A DNA stretch of 61,204 nucleotides from DASZHA01 sp035938265 (GCA_035938265.1 DASZHA010000040.1:1-61204), one strand, 5' to 3'. Shown: positions 24,948 to 33,395, numbered from the stretch's first letter. The notes: a model not told the origin generated them from the sequence alone. A program made the numbers and translations.

Positions 24948-25846
24948 TGGCCCGAATCATCGCCATTGCCAACCAGAAGGGCGGCGTGGGCAAGAGCACC
25001 ACCGCCATCAACGTCGCGGGCAACCTGGCCACCGCAGGCTGGCGCACACTGCTGGTGGACGTGGACCCCCAGGGCAACGCCAGCAGCGGACTCGGGTTCA
25101 CCCGCGACCCCGACCGGTCGACGATCTATGAGGTCGTGATCGAGGGTCGGCCGGCGTCAGAGGCGATCCTGCCCACGTCGATCAAGGGGCTGGACCTGAT
25201 CACCGCCGATATCGCCCTGGCCGGCGCCGAGATCGAGCTGATCAATATGCCCCGCCGCGAGGCCCGGTTGCTTTACGCGCTCGACGCCGAAGCGGCCAAC
25301 TACGACTACATCCTGATCGACTGCCCGCCCTCACTGGGCCTGCTCACGCTCAACGCCCTGGTGGCGGCGCAGTACCTTCTGGTGCCCATCCAGTGCGAGT
25401 TCTACGCCCTCGAGGGCCTGGGCCACCTCTCCTACACCCTCGACCTGGTTCGCCGCCAGTCCAACCCGCGGCTTGAGCTGGCGGGGATTGTCATGACGCT
25501 TTACGATGGCCGGACGACGCTCAGCAGCCAGGTTGTGGAGGAGGTGCGGAAGATCTACCCGGATGTGACCTTCAAAACCATGATTCCGCGCAACGTCCGC
25601 CTTAGCGAGGCCCCCAGCTACGGCCTCACGATCGCCCAGTACGATCCGCGCTCCAAGGGCGCCAAGGCCTACGCCGCGCTCACCGCGGAGCTGGTCGGGC
25701 GCTTCGAGGGGGACTCGAAGCCCGGCGTTCCAGAGGCCGATGAGGCTGAGCAGCAGACCATGCCGATGGCAGCCGCGCCGATGCGGCAGGCCTCGGTCTC
25801 GCAGCGGCCGGATGCCATGGAGCGGGGCGAGAACGACAGTGGCTAA
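24947..25846 (+). CDS. parA: Chromosome partitioning ATPase ParA/Soj
   Basis: A 299-residue protein. Deviant Walker A ANQKGGVGKSTTAINVAGNL (9-28), Walker A' LLVDVDPQGNASSGLGF and Walker B YILIDCPPSLGLLTLNAL identify chromosomal ParA. IPRNVRLSEAPSYGLTI is the usual C-terminal signature, here followed by about 40 poorly conserved residues. ATG 24947 overlaps the CPBP stop by one base (TGATG); TTG 24944 is possible. It binds nucleoid DNA as an ATP dimer and moves ParB-parS complexes. parB follows with an 8 bp overlap. Confidence 0.97.
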   Translation: MARIIAIANQKGGVGKSTTAINVAGNLATAGWRTLLVDVDPQGNASSGLGFTRDPDRSTIYEVVIEGRPASEAILPTSIKGLDLITADIALAGAEIELINMPRREARLLYALDAEAANYDYILIDCPPSLGLLTLNALVAAQYLLVPIQCEFYALEGLGHLSYTLDLVRRQSNPRLELAGIVMTLYDGRTTLSSQVVEEVRKIYPDVTFKTMIPRNVRLSEAPSYGLTIAQYDPRSKGAKAYAALTAELVGRFEGDSKPGVPEADEAEQQTMPMAAAPMRQASVSQRPDAMERGENDSG

Positions 25847-26720
25847 GCGGCGTGGCTTGGGTCGAGGGCTGTCGGCCCTGATTCCAGGCGAGGCGACCCC
25901 CGCCTCGCCGCCGGGCACCGGCTCGCCCACCCACGTGCCGACCGACATGATCGAGCCCAACCCGCACCAGCCGCGGACCCGCTTCGACGACAACGAGATC
26001 GGCGCCCTGGCTGATTCCATCCGGCAGCACGGCATCCTGCAGCCGCTGGTGGTGCACCGGCACGGCGCCGCCTACCGGCTGATCGCCGGGGAGCGGCGGC
26101 TGCGAGCGGCGCGGCTGGCGGGGCTGACCGAGGTCCCGGTGACGCTGCACGAGACCCCGGCGGCGGAGGGGTCGCTGGCCCTCTCGCTGATCGAGAACGT
26201 CCAGCGTGACGACCTCAGCCCCCTGGAGGAGGCCGAGGCCTACCGCCTACTGCTGGAGGACTTCCAGCTGACCCACGAGGCGGTGGCGAGGCAGGTGGGC
26301 AAGACCCGGGCCCATATCACCAACTCCCTGCGCCTGCTCACCCTGGCGCCGGCGGTCCAGGGTGCCCTCATCTCCAACGCCATCACCGCGGGCCATGCCC
26401 GGACCCTCGCCGGCCTCAGCCCTGATGGCCAGGAGGAGGGGCTGCGCCGCGTACTGAAGGGGGAGCTGAACGTCCGGCAGACCGAGGCCCTGGCCCGGGA
26501 GCTTGGTAATGCCTCCCCCTCCCCCCGCCCCGGCCGGCCCCGGGGGCCCGTTCCCGACCCCCAGACCAGGGAGCTGGAAACCCACTTCCGCACCGCCCTG
26601 CAGGCGCCTGTCAGCCTGACCCGCCGCCGCCGCGGCGGCCGCCTCGTGATCGAGTTCTACTCGGACGAGGAGCTCAACGCCCTGTACCGCCGACTGGTGC
26701 TGGGCGAGCGCGACTCCTAG
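25839..26720 (+). CDS. parB: Chromosome partitioning protein ParB
   Basis: A 293-residue protein from GTG 25839. It begins AKRRGLGRGLSALIPGE, the ParA-stimulating N-terminus. The CTP-binding ParB/Srx domain follows (IEPNPHQPRTRFDDNEI; GERRLRAARLAG, 84-95; LSLIENVQRDDLSPLEEAEA), then the parS-reading HTH (LTHEAVARQVGKTRAHITNS) and a C-terminal dimerisation domain separated by a proline-rich linker. No full parS palindrome was found nearby, but three GTGAAACA half-sites lie just downstream (26836, 26935, 26998). Confidence 0.97.
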   Translation: MAKRRGLGRGLSALIPGEATPASPPGTGSPTHVPTDMIEPNPHQPRTRFDDNEIGALADSIRQHGILQPLVVHRHGAAYRLIAGERRLRAARLAGLTEVPVTLHETPAAEGSLALSLIENVQRDDLSPLEEAEAYRLLLEDFQLTHEAVARQVGKTRAHITNSLRLLTLAPAVQGALISNAITAGHARTLAGLSPDGQEEGLRRVLKGELNVRQTEALARELGNASPSPRPGRPRGPVPDPQTRELETHFRTALQAPVSLTRRRRGGRLVIEFYSDEELNALYRRLVLGERDS

Positions 26721-26927
26721 CCTCCCGGCGTCCTCCCGCCCACCCCCGAGATGGGGCGCCCACCAGCGCTGCACCCACCCAGCGCCGCGTGCGCGGTCAG
26801 AGCCCACCACACGCAAGCGCATGTGTATCGACTGTGTGAAACATAGTCAGTTTCGTAGTCCCGGATCAGCCCCGGCTCCCCGATTGCCTCTTGGCAACAT
26901 CGACAAGCTGTGGCATAGTGGGCGCCA
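26721..26927. other. Intergenic region downstream of parB with parS-like half-sites
   Basis: The 207 bp stretch contains no gene. GTGAAACA, half of the conserved parS palindrome TGTTTCACGTGAAACA, occurs at 26836-26843, and again at 26935-26942 and 26998-27005 just inside the next gene. None is paired with a good opposite half. The segment around 26820-26860 is AT-richer than its surroundings and could hold a promoter for the LAGLIDADG gene. Confidence 0.35.
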
Positions 26928-27377
26928 ATGGCCAGTGAAACATCTCCCCCCACGCCCCCGGCAGATCCGGCCCCGCACGGTGAACCAATGCTGATCGGTG
27001 AAACACCGCCCACCGAGTTCGACCTCGGCTTCCTCGTCGGGGTCCTGGTCGGGGAGGGCCACTTTGGCGGCGACGGCCGCCAACCCCAGGTCACCCTGCG
27101 CATGCACACCCGTCACGAGCGGCTCTTTCAGTGGCTGCAGCGGAGGTTCCCGGGTGGCCGCCTCTACGGTCCTTACCACCATGGCGGCCGCAGCTACTAC
27201 CAGTGGATGGTGCGCGGCGAATACCTGCGCACCCAGATGGTGCCCCTTTTGGCCTCCCGGCTGGAGGTCCTCGACGAATACGCTGTGGGCCGCTTCCGGG
27301 CGATGTGCCGCGACTACAGCATCCCGATTCCCAATTCGGCGCCGGTTCCGGCCGGCGGCAGTCCAGGCTCCATATAA
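26928..27377 (+). CDS. Stand-alone single-motif LAGLIDADG-type protein
   Basis: A 149-residue protein. After a proline-rich N-terminus (1-28), EFDLGFLVGVLVGEGHFGG (30-48) matches the LAGLIDADG helix and its first turn. The catalytic acid position is E43 in the GEG form common in this family. QVTLRMHTRHERLFQWLQRR and YYQWMVRGEYLRTQMVPLLA supply the beta-strands and helix of one homing-endonuclease fold unit. A one-motif protein would act as a dimer. It is not inside an intron or intein and lies between parB and lepB. It may be a domesticated DNA-binding protein, as in WhiA, rather than an active nuclease. It lacks the WhiA HTH. Confidence 0.7.
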   Translation: MASETSPPTPPADPAPHGEPMLIGETPPTEFDLGFLVGVLVGEGHFGGDGRQPQVTLRMHTRHERLFQWLQRRFPGGRLYGPYHHGGRSYYQWMVRGEYLRTQMVPLLASRLEVLDEYAVGRFRAMCRDYSIPIPNSAPVPAGGSPGSI

Positions 27378-27443
27378 TCCCAGCCATGCGCGACCTCCGG
27401 GGCCCTTCGTGTCCCTGAAGCAGCCTCGGGATCCCTGACCTCT

Positions 27444-28037
27444 TTGACCAGCCTCTACGAGCCGGTCGTCGACGCTCCCGCGCGGCCGAAGCAAAAGTCC
27501 TTCCTTCGCGACCTCCTCGAGGTTGTCGTCCTGGCGCTGGTCCTGTACGTGCTCATCCAGTTCGCGGTCCAGACGATCCACGTGATGGGGCCGAGCATGC
27601 AGAACACACTCCAGAACAACGACTTCCTGATCGCCTCCAAGGTCAGCTACAAGCTCCACGACCCGCAGCGCGGCGACATCATCATTTTCAAGCCCAACAA
27701 CGACGCCAGCAACGACTACATCAAGCGCATCATCGCCGGGCCCAATGACCGGCTCAAGATCAGCAAAGGGCAGGTCTTCATCAACGGGCAGCGTCTCAAG
27801 GAGGACTACCTGCCCGAGGCCTGGACCTGGTCGGATACGTGGAACAACGGCAACGAGGACACCGTGCCCGCGGACTCCTATTTCGTCATGGGCGACAACC
27901 GCAACCATTCCACCGACTCCCGCTTCCTGGGCTACCAGAAGAAGGACCAGTTCCTGGGCAAGGCCTGGGTGCGGATCTGGCCCCTCAGCCAGTTCAGAGT
28001 GTTCAGCCCCGACTCCCAGCTCGCCAGCGCCAACTGA
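27444..28037 (+). CDS. lepB: Signal peptidase I
   Basis: A 197-residue type I signal peptidase from TTG 27444. There is one N-terminal transmembrane helix (about 24-42), then the catalytic serine in HVMGPSMQNTLQNND (S51), the general-base lysine in YIKRIIAGPNDRLKI (K94) and the conserved box GDNRNHSTDSR. Length and single membrane span match Gram-positive SipS-type enzymes. It removes Sec/Tat signal peptides outside the membrane, for example from the Ig-like surface protein here. The neighbours are a LAGLIDADG protein and convergent ndk. Confidence 0.96.
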   Translation: MTSLYEPVVDAPARPKQKSFLRDLLEVVVLALVLYVLIQFAVQTIHVMGPSMQNTLQNNDFLIASKVSYKLHDPQRGDIIIFKPNNDASNDYIKRIIAGPNDRLKISKGQVFINGQRLKEDYLPEAWTWSDTWNNGNEDTVPADSYFVMGDNRNHSTDSRFLGYQKKDQFLGKAWVRIWPLSQFRVFSPDSQLASAN

Positions 28038-28093
28038 GGGGCGCCGCCGGGGTCAGACCGGGCAGCTCTCCAGGGCCTTGAGGTAGGCCTCGC

Positions 28094-28552
28094 TCAAGTC
28101 TCCTCCAGGATCCAGCGCTCGACCTCGCGGGTGTAGTCGAGCACCTCCTCCGGCCGGAAAAAGAGTGCCACCTCTCGCTTGGCTCGCTCGGGCGAGTCTG
28201 AGGCGTGGATGATGTTCATCCCGATGGTCAGGCCGTAGTCTCCCCGGATCGAGCCGGGGGGTGAGTCCTTGGGGTCGGTGGCGCCGACCAGGTTGCGAAC
28301 ATGGGCCACGGCATTGGGGCCCTGGGCGACCATCGCCACCAGCGGCGCGGACGTGATGAACCCCGACAGGCTGTCATAGAACGGCTTGTCGACGTGCTCG
28401 GCGTAGTGCTGGCGCGCCATCGCCTCGTCCATCCGCAGCATCTTCAGGCCGTGGACCCGCAGGCCCTTGCGCTCGATGCGGCTGATCACCTCGCCGATCA
28501 GGCCGCGCTGGACCCCGTCGGGTTTGATCAGGATCAGGGTTTCCTCAGCCAT
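28094..28552 (-). CDS. ndk: Nucleoside diphosphate kinase
   Basis: A 152-residue protein beginning EETLILIKPDGVQRGLIGEV, with the phosphorylated histidine in GMNIIHASDSPERAKREVAL (H116), HVDKPFYDSLSGFITSAP, and the GSIRGDYG nucleotide-binding loop. All active-site elements of NDK are present at the usual length. It balances NTP and dNTP pools by transferring the gamma phosphate of ATP. It overlaps the M16 peptidase gene upstream by 8 bp, so the two are co-translated. Confidence 0.98.
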   Translation of the reverse strand: MAEETLILIKPDGVQRGLIGEVISRIERKGLRVHGLKMLRMDEAMARQHYAEHVDKPFYDSLSGFITSAPLVAMVAQGPNAVAHVRNLVGATDPKDSPPGSIRGDYGLTIGMNIIHASDSPERAKREVALFFRPEEVLDYTREVERWILEET

Positions 28553-29834
28553 TGCCGCTCCACTCTATGAGGTCGGTCAAAGCGCGCGGATCCTTGATCG
28601 GGCCGATCGCCGCCAGGACCAGGGGCTGCTCGGCGTACGTCTGGTGGGCGACGCGGCGGACGTCCTCGCTGGTCACGGCGTCGATCTGGTCGATCAGCTC
28701 GGCGGGCTCGAGGATCTCGCCGGTCAGGATGTGCTGCTCGCCGAGGTAAGCGGCCATCGCCCCCGTGCTCTCGAGGCGCAGCAGCAGCCGGCCCTTGACG
28801 TAGTTCTTGGCGCGGGTCAGCTCCTCCGAGTCCACCGGCTGGTCGCACATCTTGCGAATCTCGGCCATCACCTTTTCCAGCGCGTCGCTGGCCTTGGCCG
28901 GCTCGGTGCCGATGTAGGCGCCGGCCGCGCCGCTGTCGGCCAGGCGGGCGCTGAACGCGTGGATGTCGTAGGCCAGCCCGAGGCGCTCACGGATCTCCTG
29001 GAACAGGCGGCTGCTCATCCCGCCGCCCAGGATCGTGGTCATCAGGTCGACGGCGTAACGGTCGGGGTGGGTGTAGGAGATCGACCGCGTGCCGACCACC
29101 AGGTGCGCCTGTTCGGTGGGCCGGTCGAGGATGTTGACCGCGCCCTGGGTGAGGGGGAGCGCCGGGTCAAACGAGGGGGCCTCCTCGCTGGGCAGCTCCA
29201 GCTTCTCGGTCAGGTAGTCGCGGACCCGGACGTGGTCGACGTTGCCGGCCACCGCGACCAGCAGGTCTGAGGCCAGGTAGTGCCGGCGGACGTGCTCCCG
29301 CATCGTATTCACCGTGATCCGGCTGACGCTGTCGGGGGTGCCCGCCACGTCGATCCCCAACGGATGGTTGGGCCACAGGATCTCCTCAAAGAGCGTGTGG
29401 ACGTGGTCGGCGGGGGAGTCGAGGTACATCCGCAGCTCCTCGAGGATGACGTCCCGCTCCTTCTCCGCCTCCTCGGGTTCGAAGCGCGGCCGCTGCACGA
29501 TGTCGGTGATGACGTCGACGGCGCGCTCCAGCTGGTCGCCGGCCACTCGGGCCCAGTACATCGTCAGCTCCTTGTCGGTGGAGGCGTTGAGGTCGCCGCC
29601 GATGCCTTCGATGGACTCGGCCACCGCCATCGCGGTGGGGAAGTGCTCCGAGCCCTTGAAGACCATGTGCTCGACAAAGTGACTTACGCCGGCCAGCTCC
29701 GGTGGCTCGTAGCGAGAGCCGATCTTGAACATGAAGGCGATGCTGACCGAGTTGCGCTCACGCAGTGGCGCGGTGACCAGGCGAGCGCCGCCACTGAGGA
29801 CCTCGAGGGTGTGACCGGTGGCGTTGACTACCAC
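28545..29834 (-). CDS. M16 family zinc metallopeptidase
   Basis: A 429-residue protein from GTG 29834. The inverted zinc motif HFVEH is at residues 52-56 (GVSHFVEHMVFKGSEHFP), with the third zinc ligand E132, 76 residues after the last histidine, in EKERDVILEELRM. The C-terminal half-barrel has the R/Y-type loop SSRLFQEIRERLGLAYDIHA. This is the single-chain processing-peptidase-like form, close to Bacillus YmxG/MPP-beta. It probably degrades or processes peptides in the cytoplasm; no signal peptide is present. Co-directional with ndk. Confidence 0.95.
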   Translation of the reverse strand: MVVNATGHTLEVLSGGARLVTAPLRERNSVSIAFMFKIGSRYEPPELAGVSHFVEHMVFKGSEHFPTAMAVAESIEGIGGDLNASTDKELTMYWARVAGDQLERAVDVITDIVQRPRFEPEEAEKERDVILEELRMYLDSPADHVHTLFEEILWPNHPLGIDVAGTPDSVSRITVNTMREHVRRHYLASDLLVAVAGNVDHVRVRDYLTEKLELPSEEAPSFDPALPLTQGAVNILDRPTEQAHLVVGTRSISYTHPDRYAVDLMTTILGGGMSSRLFQEIRERLGLAYDIHAFSARLADSGAAGAYIGTEPAKASDALEKVMAEIRKMCDQPVDSEELTRAKNYVKGRLLLRLESTGAMAAYLGEQHILTGEILEPAELIDQIDAVTSEDVRRVAHQTYAEQPLVLAAIGPIKDPRALTDLIEWSGNG

Positions 29835-29916
29835 GCTGGCCGCCCGCCATCCGGATGCAACATCGCGGAATTCTAGCCGCCGGGTCTCTGGGCCGCGCGC
29901 GAGCTAGGCTACGGGC

Positions 29917-30258
29917 GTGAGCCGGACCCACCCGATGGGTGACGAGGGACTCCACCTGGCGGTGGAGAAGCTGCGCGACACGACTACGGATGCCGTCGGC
30001 CACCTGGCCGACCTCGATGCCGAGGACGACCTCGAGGAGTTCGGCCGCATGCTCGACCGCCTCGTCGAGACCAGCGGCGAGCTGCTGGCGCAGGCCGACG
30101 CCGCCGATGCCGGCCTTCATTGGCGGCAGGCGCTGGACGCGGCCCTGGCTCACCTCCGCGAGGCGCGCGACCTGCTCGATGACGGCGAGCCCTCCGACGC
30201 CGTGGCCCTCGAGGTCATGGCAGCGGGCGACGTGCTCCAGCTCCGGCTGGCGGACTAG
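29917..30258 (+). CDS. Small helical protein of unknown function
   Basis: A 113-residue ORF from GTG 29917 with no family that I recognise. It is acidic and rich in Ala/Leu/Asp/Glu, and is predicted almost wholly alpha-helical (for example EEFGRMLDRLVETSGELLAQ and WRQALDAALAHLREARDLL). It is divergent from the M16 gene (82 bp gap) and its stop overlaps the convergent HIT gene by 4 bp. It fills its interval neatly and has typical composition for this genome, so I think it is a real gene. Confidence 0.6.
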   Translation: MSRTHPMGDEGLHLAVEKLRDTTTDAVGHLADLDAEDDLEEFGRMLDRLVETSGELLAQADAADAGLHWRQALDAALAHLREARDLLDDGEPSDAVALEVMAAGDVLQLRLAD

Positions 30259-30893
30259 CCCTCCGACCAGGCCCGCCAGCGGGCGGCCACGTCGACGATG
30301 TCGTCCTCTCGCTTGGCGCGCAGGATCTTGCCGGTGACACGGCCCATCCCCGCCGCCATCGCCAGGCGGCGGCGCCCCTCCCAGTTCATGGCGCCGTTGC
30401 CCTCGACCAGGAAACCGCGCTCCCGGACACGGATGTAGTGGTACTCCCCGGCGTCCCGGAAACGCGCCGCCACCTGGTCCCAACCGCTGATCTCCACCGA
30501 GTCGGGGTCGGCCGTGAGGCTGTCAGCCAGGTCGTCGACGGCGATGGGGATCAGGTGCAGGTGGGCGTGGGGCACGGTCTGCCCCGCCACCCCGTTCTCC
30601 CACAGCAACGGCTCGAGGCCGTACTCGCCGCGGATGAAGCGGCTGGCCTCGTCGACCAGCCCGGGCAGCTCGGCCCGCACCGCGTCGGGCGCCGACCCCA
30701 TGCACAGCTCATGGTTGCGGGTGATGACCAGCAGGTGGCCGGGCATCAGGGGGTAGAGGTCGGGGATCAGGGCCAGGCGATCGGTCTGCAGCAGGGCGGC
30801 GGGGTGTGCCGCCTCGGCGCAGAAGACGCAGTTGGCGACCGTCCCGGCGTCAGGCGGCGAGCCGGCCTTATCGACGGGAGTCGCGTCCCCCAA
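30255..30893 (-). CDS. HIT family (histidine triad) hydrolase
   Basis: About 212 residues with the TTG 30893 start. CVFCAEAAHPAALLQTDRLA near the N-terminus and the triad VPHAHLHLIPI (H109, H111, H113) place it with HIT hydrolases acting on AMP-lysine, AMP-sugars or ApnA. The CxxC near the start is a zinc pair found in some family members. Beyond the HIT domain there is a C-terminal extension of about 90 residues with YHYIRVRERGFLVEG, typical of a longer subgroup. No ATG gives a sensible start; GTG 30914 or ATG 30926 would extend into the antisense-like Gly-rich end of jag. Confidence 0.88.
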   Translation of the reverse strand: MGDATPVDKAGSPPDAGTVANCVFCAEAAHPAALLQTDRLALIPDLYPLMPGHLLVITRNHELCMGSAPDAVRAELPGLVDEASRFIRGEYGLEPLLWENGVAGQTVPHAHLHLIPIAVDDLADSLTADPDSVEISGWDQVAARFRDAGEYHYIRVRERGFLVEGNGAMNWEGRRRLAMAAGMGRVTGKILRAKREDDIVDVAARWRAWSEG

Positions 30894-31656
30894 AGCCGCG
30901 TCCGCCGTAACCACCGCGCCCACCATCGCGCCCGCCTTCACGCCGCCCGCCGCGCCCGCCGAAGCCGCCACGGCCTCCCCGGTCGCCGCCCGGGGCGCGG
31001 GTGCCGAAGTCGACCACTCGGTCGCTGCGCACCTCCTTGGGGGTGATCACCACGCGCCGGTCGGGGCCCTCGCCCTCGCTCTCGGTGCTGACGTCAGGGT
31101 CGTCGGCCAGCGCCGTGTGCACGGCGCGGCGCTCGTAGGCCTGCATCGGGTCCAGTCCGATGCGCTCCTGGTTTCGCTTCGCCCGGTCGGCCGCGCGCCG
31201 GGCCAGCTCGCGCACCGAGTCCTCGCGGCGGGCACGGTAGCGCTCGACGTCGATGACCACCGGCTCGGCCTCGTCCATGTTCTGCCGCACGATGGTGTTG
31301 ACCAGAAGCTGCAGCGAGCGCAGGGTGTCGCCGCGCCAGCCTATTAGCAGGCCCAGGTCCTCGCCGCGGATGTCGATGATGGCCGGGCCCTCGTCGTGTC
31401 CCTCGAGACGGTGCTCGACCTCCGCCTCGATGCCCATCCGCTGGAGCAGCTCAACCAGCACCTGCTCGGCCTGGAGGGCGTTCTCGCGCAGCACCGTGAC
31501 CCGGATCTTGGCGGCGGTGGAGGTCAGGCCCAGGGCGCCCCGGCCGGGCTCCTCGAGGACCTCAACCTCGACGCGTTCAGGGGGAACGTTCAGCTGCTGG
31601 AGGGCGGACTCAAGGGCCTCCTCGATCGTCTTCCCGGTGATCTCTATCGACGGCAT
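30868..31656 (-). CDS. jag: KhpB/Jag RNA-binding protein (SpoIIIJ-associated)
   Basis: A 262-residue protein from ATG 31656 (upstream AGGAGA). Domains: Jag_N (1-50, MPSIEITGKTIEEALESALQ), KH (about 78-150, DIRGEDLGLLIGWRGDTLRS) and R3H (about 150-215, LDPMQAYERRAVHTALADDP). A Gly/Arg-rich tail of about 40 residues with repeated GGRGG is unusual for Jag and looks like an RGG-type RNA-binding region. Jag binds RNA with KhpA and affects cell division and envelope growth. It follows yidC in the conserved rpmH-rnpA-yidD-yidC-jag order. Its 3' end overlaps the HIT gene. Confidence 0.95.
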   Translation of the reverse strand: MPSIEITGKTIEEALESALQQLNVPPERVEVEVLEEPGRGALGLTSTAAKIRVTVLRENALQAEQVLVELLQRMGIEAEVEHRLEGHDEGPAIIDIRGEDLGLLIGWRGDTLRSLQLLVNTIVRQNMDEAEPVVIDVERYRARREDSVRELARRAADRAKRNQERIGLDPMQAYERRAVHTALADDPDVSTESEGEGPDRRVVITPKEVRSDRVVDFGTRAPGGDRGGRGGFGGRGGRREGGRDGGRGGYGGRGFGGRDSRR

Positions 31657-31729
31657 CGGCTGTCTCCTCGCTTCATTTGGCACGCCCCCCGGGCGTCGGC
31701 CCCAATGGTGGACCTGGTTCGATCCCTGG

Positions 31730-32752
31730 CTAGCGGCGTCCTCGCCGGCCCGAAGCCTGCTTCTTGCGGCGCTTGACCCGCGCCGCTGCTGCGGCCTCGG
31801 CCTCGTCCGCCTCCGCCTGGGTCGGCGTCCGCTTGGCCACCACGTCGGCGCCACTCGGGGCCTTGCCGTTCTTGCCGTTCCTGCCCGCGGCATCGGTCAC
31901 ACCGCGCCTGCCGTCGCGAAGGTTGCGTCTGTCGGAGCCGGGCTCGCCATCCTTGGGCTTGTTGCCCAGGATGGGGAGCTGGCCCCATCCGTTGACCGTG
32001 TACTGCTGTCCGATGGAGAAGAGGTTGCTAACGATCCAGTACAGGACCATGCCCTGGAGGGCGTACCGCTGGAAGGCGAAGAAGGTGATCAGCAGCGGCA
32101 TCATGAAGCTCATCGACTGCGTGACCTGCTGCATCTGCGCGGCCTGGGGGTCGTCGGTGTCGGCCTTGGGCTGGGCCATCATCCGCGTCTGAACGAAGGT
32201 GGTGAGCCCGGCGAGCACGGGCAGGATCCAGGTCACGGGGTTGCTCAGTGATGCCGGGATGGCCAGGTTGAGCCCCATAAAGTAGGCGCTGACGTGGAGG
32301 CCCTCGAAGAAGTTGTGGTCGATGATCGCCTGGTAGAGCCCGATCAGGACCGGCAGCTGGGCCAGGGTCGGCAGGCACCCCGCCAGCGAGCTCAGGGGGT
32401 TGATGTTGTGCTGCTTGTACAGCGCCATCATCTCCTGGTTCAGCTTCTGCGGGTCCTTCTTGTACTTCTTGCGCAGCTCGGCCAGCTCGGGCTGGATCCT
32501 CTTCTGCTCCGCCTGGGTCTTCTTGGTCATCTTCAGCTGGGTCTGGAAAAGCGGGAAGAGCAGGAACTTGATCAGGATCGTGACAGTGATGATCGCCAGG
32601 CCGTAGGCGCCGATGACGTGGGTCGGGGGGAGGGCGTCATAGAGCTGGGCGAAGAAGCCGAGACCGATCTCAAAGGGGATCTTGAGGACCTTGGCGACGT
32701 TGCCAAGGAAGTCGCCGACCGGCTTCAGGAACTCGAGGGCGAGGAAGACCAC
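31730..32752 (-). CDS. yidC: Membrane protein insertase YidC/Oxa1
   Basis: A 340-residue protein with five hydrophobic segments and the Oxa1 core: YGLAIITVTILIKFLLFPLF with the groove arginine/lysine region, QTQLKMTKKTQAEQKRIQPE, KKYKKDPQKLNQEMMALYKQ, and NPLSSLAGCLPTLAQLPVLI. There is no large periplasmic P1 domain, so it is the Gram-positive/SpoIIIJ type. The C-terminus is long, basic and low-complexity. It inserts membrane proteins alone or with Sec. The start is GTG 32752. Genomic order is normal for the family. Confidence 0.96.
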   Translation of the reverse strand: MVFLALEFLKPVGDFLGNVAKVLKIPFEIGLGFFAQLYDALPPTHVIGAYGLAIITVTILIKFLLFPLFQTQLKMTKKTQAEQKRIQPELAELRKKYKKDPQKLNQEMMALYKQHNINPLSSLAGCLPTLAQLPVLIGLYQAIIDHNFFEGLHVSAYFMGLNLAIPASLSNPVTWILPVLAGLTTFVQTRMMAQPKADTDDPQAAQMQQVTQSMSFMMPLLITFFAFQRYALQGMVLYWIVSNLFSIGQQYTVNGWGQLPILGNKPKDGEPGSDRRNLRDGRRGVTDAAGRNGKNGKAPSGADVVAKRTPTQAEADEAEAAAAARVKRRKKQASGRRGRR

Positions 32753-32780
32753 CTAGCTGATTTCCAGGTCAACAGTTGGG

Positions 32781-32999
32781 CTAGGGCACCGGGTCGTAGC
32801 CACCGACGGCAAACGGATTGCAGCGGGCGATGCGCCAGAGCGCCATGCGCCAGCCTTTGAAGAACCCATATTTGTGGATGGCCTCATAACCATAGTGCGA
32901 ACAGGTGGGGGTGTACTTGCAGCCCCCGCCGAGCAGCCCCAGAACCGGACTGAGAGTGAATTGGTATACCCGGATCAGGATCAGGGAAACTCGGGCCAT
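32781..32999 (-). CDS. yidD: Membrane insertion efficiency factor YidD
   Basis: A 72-residue protein from ATG 32999. It has an amphipathic N-terminus VSLILIRVYQFTLSPVLG, then the family signature GGGCKYTPTCSHYGYEAIHK, and ends RCNPFAVGGYDPVP. The longer open frame upstream overlaps rnpA and is not YidD-like. It is a small peripheral membrane protein encoded between rnpA and yidC that assists YidC-dependent insertion. Confidence 0.95.
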   Translation of the reverse strand: MARVSLILIRVYQFTLSPVLGLLGGGCKYTPTCSHYGYEAIHKYGFFKGWRMALWRIARCNPFAVGGYDPVP

Positions 33000-33007
33000 C
33001 GGCTTCC

Positions 33008-33337
33008 CTAGCTTATCAGGCTGCCGGTCAGCTCCCTGAGTTCGGCGTCGAGTTCGGCGAAGCTGGCGGAAGAGGCCTCCGGACGAGCCACCACGACCAG
33101 GTCGACGCCCTCGCGCGACGCCTGGATCAGGGGCCGGGCGGCCTCCCGAAGGCGCCGGCGGACGAGGTTGCGGCGGACCGAGCCACCGACCTTGGACGAC
33201 ACCGAGAAGCCGATGCGGGGATGGTCCAGGTCGCTGGCGGCGGCGTGCACCACCATGAGTCTGCCGTCGCGGCGACGCTGCGCGGAGTAGACGCGACGGA
33301 AGTCGGCGCCCCGGCGCAGACGGAAGTTGGCGTCCAT
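33008..33337 (-). CDS. rnpA: Ribonuclease P protein component
   Basis: A 109-residue basic protein. It begins NFRLRRGADFRRVYSAQRRR, with RIGFSVSSKVGGSVRRNLVR carrying the RNR-type motif (here RRNLVRRRLREAAR) that contacts P RNA. With the P RNA (rnpB, not in the window) it trims 5' leaders from tRNA precursors. It sits between rpmH (58 bp) and yidD (8 bp) in the conserved order. ATG 33337 matches the family N-terminus. Confidence 0.95.
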   Translation of the reverse strand: MDANFRLRRGADFRRVYSAQRRRDGRLMVVHAAASDLDHPRIGFSVSSKVGGSVRRNLVRRRLREAARPLIQASREGVDLVVVARPEASSASFAELDAELRELTGSLIS

Positions 33338-33395
33338 GCAACCCAGTTTGGGACCAGGAGTCCTGCGGATCTAACCAGGCGCGGGATTGGAGGGT

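Noticed and set aside
26820..27010. A complete parS palindrome
   Set aside because: Only one half (GTGAAACA) is present in each copy; the opposite half does not match.
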